NCBI GenBank assembly: GCA_965657965.1
Contig: CBFHQM010000001.1
Span: 186,001 to 250,000 of the forward strand
From: UBA8752 sp965657965
Lineage (GTDB): Bacteria > Bacteroidota > Bacteroidia > Flavobacteriales_D > Sanyastnellaceae
Direction: 5' to 3'
Length of the DNA stretch: 64,000 nt
A program made the position numbers and the translations under genes. The notes under the pieces were generated by a model. That model was given only the letters and a program-made list of their open reading frames with translations. It ran no database searches and was not told where the DNA came from. Shown in pieces: positions 34,259-44,100 of this stretch (its first letter is position 1; the number at the start of each line of letters is the position of its first letter).

Positions 34259-35191
34259 TCACTGTGCGTATTGGTTACGAATCTTGGCCACAGATTCTGA
34301 AATGGCCATCATCGTCGCCTGGTCAAACTCGACCATGGGACCGCCACTGATCACAACTGTACCGTCTTCTTCTGCAGTGGCAGCTGCATCATTCTCGGTG
34401 ATCCGAACGCCGGCAAAGGCCGCTTCAATCTCCCTGAGCGACGCCTTCATTTTGGACAAGGCGTCTGATCCGCTGTAGCTGTCCACCAAACCAAGAAGGT
34501 TCTCCAGTGTCATTTTCTGCTCCGCAATGCGCAGCTTAAGGTCTTCGGTGGCGGTGTCCAGGCGTCGGGTGCCGAGGTAAACCCCCTCAATCCAACCACC
34601 AGCCGCCATGAGGGCACTGGCTTCTTCCATGTCATTGTCGCTGAACCGTGCGTTCAACGCGTAGAAGGTCTCCGTTACAATGCTCACGAGAGAGTCTCTC
34701 ACGTCTCGGTTGTTGTCGGCTCGGGCAATCAAATCGGCACTGATGATGTCGCCAACGCCCAAACCGTCACAAAGGCGGCGGCAGGTATTGAGGTAATCCA
34801 CTGATTGCTGATTCTGATTGAAAATCACACTGTAGCTCAAGTCACCGGAGTAGATGCCCAAATTCACGGCTTGTGACTCAAGGGTGGCATAACCCGTTGC
34901 CTTGTTGACATCATTCAATGCAGAGGCGTCAAATCGAATGCCGCTTCGTTCGAGCAGCATGGCGGTTTCAATCGGCGAAGGGACCGCAAAGAAAATCTTC
35001 TTGAAGGCCTTCTGCCGGCGAGCGGGCATCATGCCTTCCGAGTCTGCGGGTTGCTCGGTGGCAGCGCCACCATTTGGCGCCTCGGACTCAGGCGTGGCTT
35101 CACCACAACCAAAAAGAAGCAGCATCAAGGGCATGGCCAACCAAGCAGAGTACATCTGCTGGGGCATCAATCGGGCGAAAGCACGTTTCAT
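34259..35191 (-). CDS. Putative lipoprotein of unknown function
   Basis: This 310-residue exported protein carries a lipobox (LLLFGC) at the end of its signal peptide, so the mature protein should be acylated at that Cys and envelope-attached. The chosen ATG places the signal peptide at the N-terminus; the frame is open for another 28 codons upstream. A low-complexity Glu/Pro/Ala stretch follows the Cys. The main domain, mostly helical, contains KKIFFAVPSPIETAML, YATLESQAVNLGIYSGDLSY and a WIEGVYLGTRRLD segment. I have a vague memory of similar Bacteroidota lipoproteins without assigned function. The stop overlaps the next gene's alternative GTG. No enzyme motifs are visible. Confidence 0.72.
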   Translation of the reverse strand: MKRAFARLMPQQMYSAWLAMPLMLLLFGCGEATPESEAPNGGAATEQPADSEGMMPARRQKAFKKIFFAVPSPIETAMLLERSGIRFDASALNDVNKATGYATLESQAVNLGIYSGDLSYSVIFNQNQQSVDYLNTCRRLCDGLGVGDIISADLIARADNNRDVRDSLVSIVTETFYALNARFSDNDMEEASALMAAGGWIEGVYLGTRRLDTATEDLKLRIAEQKMTLENLLGLVDSYSGSDALSKMKASLREIEAAFAGVRITENDAAATAEEDGTVVISGGPMVEFDQATMMAISESVAKIRNQYAQ

Positions 35192-35355
35192 CGAAATTCC
35201 AAAATTGTTGTACCCCAAAGTGACGCGCTGACATGCCGCACTTGGGGCGGGTTTGGGAAAGTTATCCTCGTTCAAGGGTGAATCCCGTCAGCACACCATG
35301 AACTGAAGGTTTCACCCCAAGTTTTTACGCCGAAAAAGAAGGATAGGTTTCACGG

Positions 35356-38220
35356 TTAGTGCGCTTCCAACCAATTGTCTCCTGTTTGGATTTCAACCTC
35401 CAGAGGCACAGCCAATTCCACCGCTTCTTCCATGTGTTGCTTCACCAATTTCGACAAGGTCTCCGCTTCTGTTTTGGGTACATCAAACACCAATTCATCG
35501 TGAACTTGCAAAATCATTCGGGCGTCCAGCCCCTCCTCTTGGATGGCCTTTTGAATGCGCACCATGGCCACCTTAATGATGTCCGCTGCGGAACCCTGAA
35601 TGGGGGCATTCACTGCGTTCCTTTCTGCGAACCCTCGGACCACGGCATTGGCCGAAGTGATGTCGGGCAACCAACGCTTCCGACCGAGAACGGTCTCTAC
35701 ATACCCCTTTTCCTTGGCCGTCTCCACCACTTGGGTCTGATAGGCTTTCAGGTCTGGAAATTCAGAGAAGTAAGCCTCGATGATGCCCTTGGCTTCTCGC
35801 CTTGGAATCTTCAAGGTTTCGGCCAATCCAAACGCACCCTGACCATACAAAATGCCAAAATTGACCGCCTTGGCTTGACTCCGTTGTCCGCGATCGACAT
35901 CCTCTGGTGCGACCCCAAATACTTTGGCTGCCGTTGCCGTGTGGATGTCCGCGCCATCCAAAAAAGCCTGGCACAAGCCGCGGTCTCCGCTCAAAGCGGC
36001 CACAATCCGCAGCTCCACCTGACTGTAGTCCGCCGCGAGCAATACATGCTGCGCATCCCTTGGCACAAAAGCCTTCCTGATTTCACGGCCACGTGCCGTG
36101 CGGATGGGGATGTTTTGAAGATTCGGATGCGTGCTACTTAAACGACCTGTGGCCGCTACAGCTTGCATATACTGGGTGTGGATGCGCTGTGTCTTGGGAT
36201 CGACAAGCTCGGGTAAGGGCCGCACGTAAGTGGACAGCAGTTTATTGAGCTGTCGGTACTCCAACACTTCGGAAACAATGGGGTGGGCCGTGACCAGCTT
36301 CTGCAGAACGTCTTCGCCTGTTGCGTACTGCCCGGTCTTGGTCTTCTTTGCCTTTTCGGTGATCACCAAGTGATCGAACAGAACTTCGCCCAACTGACGG
36401 GGCGAGTCGATGGAAAAGGGAACCCCCGCATGCGCTTGAATAGATTCCGTCAGCTTTCTCAAGTCCTCCTCGAGGCCTTTGGCCATGCCATTCAACGCCT
36501 CAACATCCAACCGAACCCCTTCCATTTCCATGTCGGCCAGTACAGGAACCAACGGCATTTCTAGGGTATCCAAGACGCGACGCTCCGCAGAGTCTTGCGG
36601 CATTTTTTCTTCGAAAACCTCGGCCAATTGAAGCGTAATGTCGGCGTCCTCGCACGCGTAATCTCGAACCTGTTCCGGCGGAATGTCCGCCATGGTTTTT
36701 TGATTTTTTCCGCGCTTGCCAATAATGTCGGTGATGGGGATGGTCTTGTACCCCAACTCCACCTCTGCCAAGTAGTCCATGCCGTGCTTCAAGTCCGGTT
36801 GGAGCACATAGTGCGCCAACATGGTGTCGTAAACGGGGCAAAGCACCTCCACACCTGCCGTGCGCATGACCTTATAGTCGTATTTCCAATTCTGTGCCAC
36901 CAAGACCTTGTCTTTGGCCGTCCACACTGCGCTGAACGCGGCCAAAACCTGCTGGACTTCTGTCGAATCCCTCTGCGGCTTTTCCTCTGTGCCCAACGGA
37001 ACGGGAACATACCACCCGGTGCCTTTTTTGGTGGAAAAACTCATCCCCACCAGCCGCGCATTGCGCGCATCCAAGCCTGTCGTCTCGGTGTCGAAGGCGA
37101 ACCGCTCTGCCGCTTGGACTTCGGCACACACTTCTGCCCAGGCAGAGGGAGAATCGGCCATGCGATAATTGACCTTTTCCGCGTCGAATGCCGACAGACT
37201 CGGTTCGATTGAGTCTTGAATGGATGCAGATGCAGTGCCAAACATGTCCATTTGTGCCTGCCCTGAATCCTCTGCTTCTTTGGCAGAGGTGGTCTTTTGT
37301 CCACCTGCAGCTACATTGGCTTGTGGCGGCGCAGAAGCCCCCAGAGCTCGGCGGGCCAAGGTTCGAAACTCCAAGGCTTCGAACACCTGAGACAGCTTGT
37401 CGGCATCTGGACCGTCGATGCGCATGCTGTCGAAATCCGGAGTTACCGGCACATCCAACGCAATCGTGGCCAACTGCTTCGACAACAGGGCCTGCTCCCT
37501 AAAATTCTCGAGGTTCTCCTTTTGTTTTCCTTTCAAGTCGGCTGTCGAGTCCAACAGGACCTCCATGGACCCGTATTTGTTCAGGAGTTTGGCGGCCGTC
37601 TTCGGACCAATGCCCGGTACGCCGGGAATGTTGTCTGCGCTGTCCCCCATGAGCCCCAGCAAATCAATGACCTGAAGCGGGTGATCAATGCCAAATCGCT
37701 CGCACACCTCGGCAGGACCCCATACTTGAGGGGGGTTCCCCGACCGACCCGGTCTGTACATCCTCACTTTGTCCGTGACGAGTTGTGCATAGTCCTTGTC
37801 CGGCGTCATCATGTAGACATCGAACCCCTCTTTCTCCGCCATGGTCGCCAGACAGCCAATGGTGTCGTCTGCTTCGAAGCCCGGAATGGTGACCGTCGGA
37901 ATCCGCAGGGACCCTGCCACTTCATGAATCCACGGCACACTGGCCCGAATGTCCTCGGGCGTTTCGTCGCGGTTGGCCTTGTATTCGGAATACGCCTCGT
38001 GCCGGAAGGTGGGGCCCGGCGGATCAAAGACGATGGCGATGTGGGTGGGCTTTTCGTTGCGCAGGATGTCCAGTACGGCGGTGGTAAAGCCAAATACAGC
38101 GCTGGTGTTCTGCCCTTTGCTGTTGATTCTTGGATTGCGGATGAACGCGTAATACGCCCTAAAAATCAAGGCATAGGCATCGAGCAGAAAGAGCTTCTTG
38201 TCGGATTCTTCAGTCAACAT
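35356..38220 (-). CDS. polA: DNA polymerase I
   Basis: This is a three-domain DNA polymerase I of 954 residues from the ATG giving the usual N-terminus. The 5'-3' exonuclease domain (about 1-295) has FLLDAYALIFRAYYAF, GFEADDTIG, TPDKDYAQL and the helix-hairpin-helix GVPGIGPKTA. An Ala/Gln-rich linker follows. The 3'-5' exonuclease domain (about 350-540) keeps DTE at 377-379, a later NWKYD and YACED, so proofreading looks intact. The polymerase domain (about 575-954) shows ADYSQVELRI, the O-helix-like KAVNFGILYGQG and VHDELVFDV. It repairs and replaces RNA primers during replication. Its 5' region has an AT-rich CAAATTA on the plus strand, a possible degenerate promoter box. Confidence 0.96.
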   Translation of the reverse strand: MLTEESDKKLFLLDAYALIFRAYYAFIRNPRINSKGQNTSAVFGFTTAVLDILRNEKPTHIAIVFDPPGPTFRHEAYSEYKANRDETPEDIRASVPWIHEVAGSLRIPTVTIPGFEADDTIGCLATMAEKEGFDVYMMTPDKDYAQLVTDKVRMYRPGRSGNPPQVWGPAEVCERFGIDHPLQVIDLLGLMGDSADNIPGVPGIGPKTAAKLLNKYGSMEVLLDSTADLKGKQKENLENFREQALLSKQLATIALDVPVTPDFDSMRIDGPDADKLSQVFEALEFRTLARRALGASAPPQANVAAGGQKTTSAKEAEDSGQAQMDMFGTASASIQDSIEPSLSAFDAEKVNYRMADSPSAWAEVCAEVQAAERFAFDTETTGLDARNARLVGMSFSTKKGTGWYVPVPLGTEEKPQRDSTEVQQVLAAFSAVWTAKDKVLVAQNWKYDYKVMRTAGVEVLCPVYDTMLAHYVLQPDLKHGMDYLAEVELGYKTIPITDIIGKRGKNQKTMADIPPEQVRDYACEDADITLQLAEVFEEKMPQDSAERRVLDTLEMPLVPVLADMEMEGVRLDVEALNGMAKGLEEDLRKLTESIQAHAGVPFSIDSPRQLGEVLFDHLVITEKAKKTKTGQYATGEDVLQKLVTAHPIVSEVLEYRQLNKLLSTYVRPLPELVDPKTQRIHTQYMQAVAATGRLSSTHPNLQNIPIRTARGREIRKAFVPRDAQHVLLAADYSQVELRIVAALSGDRGLCQAFLDGADIHTATAAKVFGVAPEDVDRGQRSQAKAVNFGILYGQGAFGLAETLKIPRREAKGIIEAYFSEFPDLKAYQTQVVETAKEKGYVETVLGRKRWLPDITSANAVVRGFAERNAVNAPIQGSAADIIKVAMVRIQKAIQEEGLDARMILQVHDELVFDVPKTEAETLSKLVKQHMEEAVELAVPLEVEIQTGDNWLEAH

Positions 38221-38274
38221 GGGGGGACAAATTAGCCCCAAGCCCGCGCCCTACCGCACTTTTCGCGGCCTTCC

Positions 38275-38778
38275 TCAGCGTGACTTGTACACGGGAACCG
38301 TGCTGCAAGGCTCTCCGAACATCAAGGATTTGACCGCAGGCTGCAACCGCTCCACAATGCGCATGGCAGGGCCCGGCCCAGACTTCAAGCCACAGCCTTT
38401 GACAACCACGCGTTTCCCTTCAAAATCTATCGGGTCAATTTCCTCTGCAATCCGCATCAAAACCTCCGAAGCCAAAGCAGAAGGGGCACAAGCATGCACA
38501 CTTTGAACTGTGCCCATCAACTTGGACGACACCAGCATCCAGGCCCACTCCGGCACAATGGCTTCCGCACTGCAGTGCAAGGCCACATCTGCCTGCGCAT
38601 AAGGCGTGGTGTCCCAGCCCGACAACCAACTCCGAAATTCTGTTTCCCGAATGGCCAAGCCCTGCCAAAGCTGCGGGGCCAAGTCCACCTCCATGAGGGT
38701 GCGTTCGGCGAGTAACGCCGACAAATCGAGCTGCACAATGCCGCTCTCCTCCACTCGGTTTCGAATGCCGTCTTCCAT
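38275..38778 (-). CDS. DUF2480 family protein
   Basis: This is a 167-residue cytosolic protein matching the DUF2480 family, which is largely confined to Bacteroidota. Family features visible here are the N-terminal NRVEESGIVQLDL segment, the LRQ-like FRSWLSGWD helix, a VALHCSAEAIVPEWAWML stretch, and the C-terminal KRVVVKGCGLK and GEPCSTVPVYKS motifs. Both conserved cysteines are present. Biochemical function is unknown. It lies between polA and dxs on the same strand, about 50 bases from each, and could be cotranscribed with either. It is well conserved in length compared with family members I recall. Confidence 0.85.
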   Translation of the reverse strand: MEDGIRNRVEESGIVQLDLSALLAERTLMEVDLAPQLWQGLAIRETEFRSWLSGWDTTPYAQADVALHCSAEAIVPEWAWMLVSSKLMGTVQSVHACAPSALASEVLMRIAEEIDPIDFEGKRVVVKGCGLKSGPGPAMRIVERLQPAVKSLMFGEPCSTVPVYKSR

Positions 38779-38824
38779 GCGTCAAAGGTCGTTCTGCGCA
38801 GCAGTCAGACCAACCGAGGATGAC

Positions 38825-40765
38825 TTACCCTGCTTGGGCCTCTTTTCGGGCAACGTCCACCATGCCCCGCGCGGTGGCGGCGATGTCTTCGACATTGTAG
38901 CCACACTCCGTGTACAGCTCGGATTGTGTGCCGTGCTCAACGAACCGGTCGGGAACGCCCAAACGGACGACTTGAGCGCTGTATCCTTGGTCAGCTGCGA
39001 ATTCCAATACAGCACTGCCCATGCCGCCTTGAATGCAGCCATCCTCCACGGTGATCACCTTGTCGAATTTCCCAAACACCTCATGGAGTAAGGTTTCGTC
39101 GAGCGGCTTCACAAAACGCATGTCGTACATGGCCGCAGAAATGCCATCGTTGGCCAATTGCTCTGCCGCCTTCAATGCATGGTTGCCTTGGTGTCCAATG
39201 CCCAAAATGGCCACATCCTCTCCCGTCCGAACACGGCGGCCTGTGCCCACTTTGATTTTACGCAGTGGCGTTTTCCATTCGGTCATGACCCCCTTCCCTC
39301 TCGGGTAGCGGATGCTGAATGGGCCATGATTGTCCGCCGACGCGGTGTACATGAGGTTGCGCAACTCCTCCTCGTTCATGGGCGCCGAAACGATCATGTT
39401 GGGGATGCACCGCATGAAGGCAAGGTCGAAAACACCGTGGTGCGTTGGACCATCAGCCCCCGCCATACCTCCGCGATCCAAACAGAACACGACGTGCAAA
39501 TTTTGAAGGGCCACATCATGCAAAACCTGGTCGTAGGCCCTTTGCATGAACGAGCTGTAGATGTTGCAAAACGGAACCAAACCTTGCGTGGCCATTCCCG
39601 CGGAAAAGGTCACAGCATGCTGCTCGGCAATGCCCACGTCAAACGCCCTTTCGGGCATGGCCTCCATCATGAACTTGAGGGAGCACCCCGTTGGCATTGC
39701 AGGAGTCACACCCACAACGCGCTCGTCCTTTTCGGCAAGCTCAATGATGGTGTGTCCAAAAACGTCTTGGTATTTCGGAGGCTCCGGAGATTTGGGCACC
39801 ACCTTGATGATTTCGCCCGTCTCTTTATTGAAGAGGCCGGGAGCGTGCCACTTGGTTGGGCTGCCGGCTTCTGCTGGCGCATACCCTTTTCCCTTGGTGG
39901 TCAAGAGGTGCAAAATCTTCGGCCCAGGAATGTCCTTCAAATCTCGCAACACGTGTTCCACTTGCTCTACATCGTGTCCGTCGATGGGCCCGAAGTAGCG
40001 GAAGTTCAAGGATTCGAAAAGGTTAGACTGCTTGAGCACAGAACCCTTGACCATGTCGCTCACCTTCGTGGCAATGGTCTGTGCGTCTGGGCCAAACTTG
40101 GAAATCTTGCCCAGCAATTGCCACATCTCGTCTTTGACCCTGTTGTAGGTGTGCGAGGTGGTGATGTCGGTGAGGTAGTCTTTGAGCGCGCCCACATTGG
40201 GGTCGATGGACATGCAGTTGTCGTTCAACACCACAATCATGTCGTTGTCCTCCCAACCACCGTGGTTCATGCCTTCAAAAGCCAGACCCGCGGTCATGGC
40301 GCCGTCTCCAATCACCGCGATGTGCTGGCGCTTGTCCCCTTTGATTTTATTGGCCACCGACATGCCCAAAGCGGCACTGATGCTGGTGGAGCTGTGTCCC
40401 ACGCCAAACGTGTCGTACGTGCTTTCGCTTCGTTTTGGAAACCCACTGAGCCCTTTGTGTACCCGGTTGGTGTGGAAGTTGTCCCTTCGTCCAGTCAAGA
40501 TCTTGTGACCATAAGCTTGGTGTCCAACATCCCATACAATTTGGTCTTCGGGGGTATTGAATACGTAGTGCAAGGCGACGGTCAATTCGACCACGCCAAG
40601 GCTCGCACCGAAGTGCCCGCCTTTTTCGCTCACCACATCCACAATGAACTGCCTGAGCTCATCGCATACCTGAGGAAGCTGCTCTACACTGAACTCCCTT
40701 CGGAGATCAGTGGGTACATCAATCTTGGACAGGAACGGACCGGCGGAGTAAGGAGCTTCAGACAT
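38825..40765 (-). CDS. dxs: 1-deoxy-D-xylulose-5-phosphate synthase
   Basis: Dxs makes DXP from pyruvate and glyceraldehyde-3-phosphate for isoprenoids (MEP pathway) and for vitamins B1 and B6. The 646-residue ThDP enzyme has GASLGVVELTVALHYVF with the catalytic His region, WDVGHQAYGHKILTGR, the ThDP motif GDGAMTAGLAFE ending at LNDNCMSI, and YFGPIDGHD. The pyrimidine-domain segment DVGIAEQHAVTFSAG is also present. All are intact. It supplies the IPP used by the polyprenyl synthetase and UppS in this window, and DXP for PdxJ. A CAAACTTA box (TAAGTTTG on the minus strand) about 40 bases upstream is a plausible promoter. Confidence 0.96.
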   Translation of the reverse strand: MSEAPYSAGPFLSKIDVPTDLRREFSVEQLPQVCDELRQFIVDVVSEKGGHFGASLGVVELTVALHYVFNTPEDQIVWDVGHQAYGHKILTGRRDNFHTNRVHKGLSGFPKRSESTYDTFGVGHSSTSISAALGMSVANKIKGDKRQHIAVIGDGAMTAGLAFEGMNHGGWEDNDMIVVLNDNCMSIDPNVGALKDYLTDITTSHTYNRVKDEMWQLLGKISKFGPDAQTIATKVSDMVKGSVLKQSNLFESLNFRYFGPIDGHDVEQVEHVLRDLKDIPGPKILHLLTTKGKGYAPAEAGSPTKWHAPGLFNKETGEIIKVVPKSPEPPKYQDVFGHTIIELAEKDERVVGVTPAMPTGCSLKFMMEAMPERAFDVGIAEQHAVTFSAGMATQGLVPFCNIYSSFMQRAYDQVLHDVALQNLHVVFCLDRGGMAGADGPTHHGVFDLAFMRCIPNMIVSAPMNEEELRNLMYTASADNHGPFSIRYPRGKGVMTEWKTPLRKIKVGTGRRVRTGEDVAILGIGHQGNHALKAAEQLANDGISAAMYDMRFVKPLDETLLHEVFGKFDKVITVEDGCIQGGMGSAVLEFAADQGYSAQVVRLGVPDRFVEHGTQSELYTECGYNVEDIAATARGMVDVARKEAQAG

Positions 40766-40804
40766 AATGGTTGTTCCCGATGTGTTGCGGGATCAGGGAC
40801 ATAA

Positions 40805-40812
40805 CAAACTTA
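40805..40812 (-). promoter_or_regulatory. Putative -7 element of dxs
   Basis: On the minus strand this reads TAAGTTTG, an exact TAnnTTTG match, about 40 bases upstream of the dxs ATG. No clear -33 box is seen at the expected spacing. Confidence 0.42.
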
Positions 40813-40865
40813 ACCCTTTCATGTTTCCGTTGGGCGGCTTTGTGCCAGCCATGGGGCAGCTTAAG

Positions 40866-41561
40866 TCAAGCGCTTACAACAGCAGAAGCCAAAGCAGACA
40901 ACATGGCTTTGCCATCTGTGTTGCCCAATGCTTCACTGCACGCCCGCTCGGGGTGCGGCATCATGCCAAAGACATTGCCCGATGCATTGCACACCCCCGC
41001 AATGTGATCAACCGATCCATTCGGGTTGAATTCATCCTCGATTCCGCCATCGGGGCCACAGTAGCGGAATAAGATTTGATCGCCGTCTTCCAAAGCGTCA
41101 AGACCCGCATCATCGATGGTGTAATTGCCCTCGCCATGTGCAATGGGAATACACAACGGATGGCCATCCGGCAAGCCAGCAGTCATGGGCGCCATGAGCG
41201 ACTCCGGACGGAGCAGCACATTGCGGCAAATGAATTTCCGGCTCTCATTGTGCCGCAAAGCACCGGGCAACAACCCGGACTCACACAGAACTTGGAATCC
41301 ATTGCATACCCCCAACACCAGACCGCCGCGGCCCGCGTGGGCAACGACTTCCTCCATGATGGGGGAAAAACGCGCGATGGCTCCGCTGCGGAGATAGTCT
41401 CCGTAGCTGAAGCCACCGGGCAGGACGACCAAATCGACCCCTTTGAGGTCACGGTCTTTATGCCAGAGCCGCTCGACATGGAAACCGAGTTCCGTGCCAA
41501 GGGCATATTCCATATCATGGTCGCAATTGGACCCGGGGAAGGTGATGACGCCGACTTTCAC
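40866..41561 (-). CDS. purQ: Phosphoribosylformylglycinamidine synthase glutaminase subunit
   Basis: PurQ releases ammonia from glutamine for the FGAM synthase step of purine synthesis. The 231-residue class I glutamine amidotransferase starts at a GTG (MKVGVITFPGSNCD), with LPGGFSYGDYLRSGA, the nucleophile Cys86 in LGVCNGFQ, and an AHGEGNY segment supplying the His of the triad. A free-standing PurQ implies a small three-subunit PurL/PurQ/PurS enzyme and not the long single-chain PurL; purL and purS are not in the window. It ends about 100 bases before dxs and follows the T9SS cargo gene by 30 bases on the same strand. Confidence 0.94.
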   Translation of the reverse strand: MKVGVITFPGSNCDHDMEYALGTELGFHVERLWHKDRDLKGVDLVVLPGGFSYGDYLRSGAIARFSPIMEEVVAHAGRGGLVLGVCNGFQVLCESGLLPGALRHNESRKFICRNVLLRPESLMAPMTAGLPDGHPLCIPIAHGEGNYTIDDAGLDALEDGDQILFRYCGPDGGIEDEFNPNGSVDHIAGVCNASGNVFGMMPHPERACSEALGNTDGKAMLSALASAVVSA

Positions 41562-41591
41562 ATCGCGAAGTTCGGCAATCCGAAGTCAGTT

Positions 41592-44069
41592 TCAGCGGGC
41601 CACCCTCCAAGTCTTTTGCCGACCCGTTTGAACACCTGTCCACAAGACCAGTGAAACTGCCGGAATGGCTGCCGCCTCTATGGCCAACGGCGCGCCTGGT
41701 GAACCTTGTCCGAGGAACACCACACGTCCCGTCAAATCAAACACTTCGACTGAGTACGCTTCAACAGGGTGGTCCAATGTCCATCCAAAGGCCGTTCTTT
41801 TCAATGAGGGATCCAAACCTACCGACGCATCGCCAACGCTGCTGACCACCTCCACAGTCACCACCATCTGGTAGCTGTCTGAGCAGTAATCATTCCATAC
41901 GTTTAACCCAACATTGAAGGTCCCTGCCTCGGTGTATGCATGTACCGGGTTTTCCTCGGAACTGGACGTTCCATCGCCGAAACTCCACTGAAAGCCAGTG
42001 GCCCCCGTACTCGTGTTTTGAAATTGCACTTCCGCTTCGCCATTGATCAAAGTCACCAAAGCGGACTCAGCGCCCATGGCCGCCTCCACTTGTGGCGCCT
42101 CCAGCACCTCGACAGACGTGCTGTCCGAGCAACCTGAAGCATCGGTAATCAAAGCAGAATAAACACCGGCCTGCAAAACTTCAATGGTTTGTCCATTGTC
42201 GCCATGATTCCATTCGACAACATACGGGCCATCTCCCCCCTCGATGTTCAATGCCGCGCCGCCATGGTCGTCATAACAGCCAATGTGATCGGGCATAACG
42301 TCCACATCAAACACATTTTCTCCATCCGCTGCCGCAGCCACATCCAAGATGCCAGACAAGTCTGAACACCCTTCTGTCAAAGCCGTCACAGTGTAGGTGC
42401 CTACGGGCAAACCGCTAAACGTTCCACCCGAAGTATCCCCGGAGAAAGTGCCCACTTGGGAACCACTGGTGTCCACCAAAGTAAAAGCCGTGGTCATGTC
42501 GGGACCCGTGACGACAACTGTGCCGTTCTCGGCGCTCACACAAGAAGCCAAGGTGGTTTCCGCATTCAATGTCCCCCCCAGCACAAGGTTGAAACGATGG
42601 TGATCACTGCTGCTTCCCGATTCAAAAGCGTAAGAAAGACCCGAGACTACGGCACCGGACCATCCGGTTTCAATGTCTTCCAAAATCAAACACGTGTTTT
42701 CGGGAACATCGGTCACGCTCAACGTCAGTGATTCTCCATTGCCCGCTTTCACCCACACGGGTATGCTCTGGCTGTCTCCGTCTGTTTTGTTCACCATCAC
42801 CGACACGGAATCTGCGGTTTGCGTGAAAAGGTCCAAGTTGTTTCTTCCCCTCCAAGAGGAAGTAAATAAGGCATCTTCGGTACGGTCGTAGTTGGCGTCG
42901 CCAACCTCAGAGAACGCCACAACGCACTGCTCTCTGCTGGTCGAATTGCCCAACTCCAAGCCCAATACTCCCTCCGGAGCTTGGGTAAACTGGGCCTCAA
43001 ATTCATCTTTTGAAACCGCAGAAGCATCATCAAAGTCCAAGAAGAAGGAGGTGTCGGCAATCGTCCAGAATGCGTCGCCAGGTGCAAAAACACCCTTGTG
43101 GCCAAACAGACCCAACCCGTTCACTTGTACTGCGTACGTATTCAGGCTGTCTACCCATTGATAGGTGGCCCCCAAACTGCCGGGTCCAGATTGAACGACT
43201 TGGTTGAGGTCGACAAAGGAGGTCAACGGATTGGCCAACAAGTGCCAACCACGCCAAGATGCGTTCGCAGCTGCCGCTGACAACTCCAATTCGGCTTCCG
43301 TCACGGCCTCGCCCTCCCAATTGAAAGTGTAAGTACCGGAGGCAAGAGAGGTGTGAAGGCCAAAACCAACCGGGAGCTCATCTTGGGGTGCCAAACTCAA
43401 ATAACTCGTTTCGCTCTCCGACCACTGTTTGGTGTAGGTCGCGCCAACTTGTTCTAAAAGGTCAGAAGCCAAGGCCCCGGATAAACCGGAACCAATCTGA
43501 AAAGTGTAGGGGCTTGTTTTCGTCCAGTCGTAGCGACGAATGACCTGACCGATCACGGTTCCTCCATCCGAGGTCAAACCTGACACGCCTTCCAAAACCA
43601 AGTGGCCAGATGTGTTCAATTCACCCGCTCCCAAGTGCAATTGAGATTGAATGAACACCGAGTCAACCAGGTTTGTGGTCCCGGACCCCAAAGCCAGCTT
43701 TTCGAGGCGAGCTGGACCGCATTGGTGAGGTCCATCGCCCACAAAAGCAACGGTTCCTCTCCCTTGAACTTGGCCCAAGGAAGACAAACTAGAAGCCACT
43801 TCCATCCGAGAAGTCACAGGAAAAAGAAGGGTCGACCCTGCATTCATGGAAAATGATTCGGCACGGAGGGTATCCAAACCGTCTGCATCCACTGTGTGGC
43901 CATTCATCAGCGTCACCTCGTGGCTTGCGCCGGGAACACAAGCACAATCCCAAGTGGATGCGTCGTTCCAGGCTCCGCTTTGAACGGAAATCACTGCCTC
44001 GCCGACCGAAGTTTGAGACATCAGTGCCAAGCTAGGCAGCAAAAGAAGGAGGGTAACATTGAACTTCAT
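41592..44069 (-). CDS. Large secreted PKD-domain protein with T9SS sorting tail
   Basis: This 825-residue exported protein has a signal peptide ending near LMSQTS. The body is beta-rich and mostly unassigned. The opening (SGAWNDASTWDCACVPG) resembles the start of many Bacteroidota surface proteins. A PKD-type domain is near residues 660-745, recognised by WSFGDGTSSSEENPVHAY and the trailing AGTFNVGLNVWND. The last 70 residues (SVEVFDLTGRVV and closing KTWRVAR) have the pattern of a type A C-terminal sorting domain. I therefore expect T9SS export to the cell surface or medium. No catalytic residues are evident, so adhesion or a structural role is likely. The chosen ATG puts the signal peptide at residue 1. 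Confidence 0.82.
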   Translation of the reverse strand: MKFNVTLLLLLPSLALMSQTSVGEAVISVQSGAWNDASTWDCACVPGASHEVTLMNGHTVDADGLDTLRAESFSMNAGSTLLFPVTSRMEVASSLSSLGQVQGRGTVAFVGDGPHQCGPARLEKLALGSGTTNLVDSVFIQSQLHLGAGELNTSGHLVLEGVSGLTSDGGTVIGQVIRRYDWTKTSPYTFQIGSGLSGALASDLLEQVGATYTKQWSESETSYLSLAPQDELPVGFGLHTSLASGTYTFNWEGEAVTEAELELSAAAANASWRGWHLLANPLTSFVDLNQVVQSGPGSLGATYQWVDSLNTYAVQVNGLGLFGHKGVFAPGDAFWTIADTSFFLDFDDASAVSKDEFEAQFTQAPEGVLGLELGNSTSREQCVVAFSEVGDANYDRTEDALFTSSWRGRNNLDLFTQTADSVSVMVNKTDGDSQSIPVWVKAGNGESLTLSVTDVPENTCLILEDIETGWSGAVVSGLSYAFESGSSSDHHRFNLVLGGTLNAETTLASCVSAENGTVVVTGPDMTTAFTLVDTSGSQVGTFSGDTSGGTFSGLPVGTYTVTALTEGCSDLSGILDVAAAADGENVFDVDVMPDHIGCYDDHGGAALNIEGGDGPYVVEWNHGDNGQTIEVLQAGVYSALITDASGCSDSTSVEVLEAPQVEAAMGAESALVTLINGEAEVQFQNTSTGATGFQWSFGDGTSSSEENPVHAYTEAGTFNVGLNVWNDYCSDSYQMVVTVEVVSSVGDASVGLDPSLKRTAFGWTLDHPVEAYSVEVFDLTGRVVFLGQGSPGAPLAIEAAAIPAVSLVLWTGVQTGRQKTWRVAR

Positions 44070-44100
44070 GTCGTCCCTTACGCCGGTGGATCCGCAAAGG

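Noticed and set aside
39158..40804. Long open frame (548 codons) on the plus strand opposite dxs
   Set aside because: It is antisense to a fully convincing Dxs and its translation is a low-complexity Val/Leu/His mix without domain features. GC-rich coding DNA often leaves the opposite strand open.
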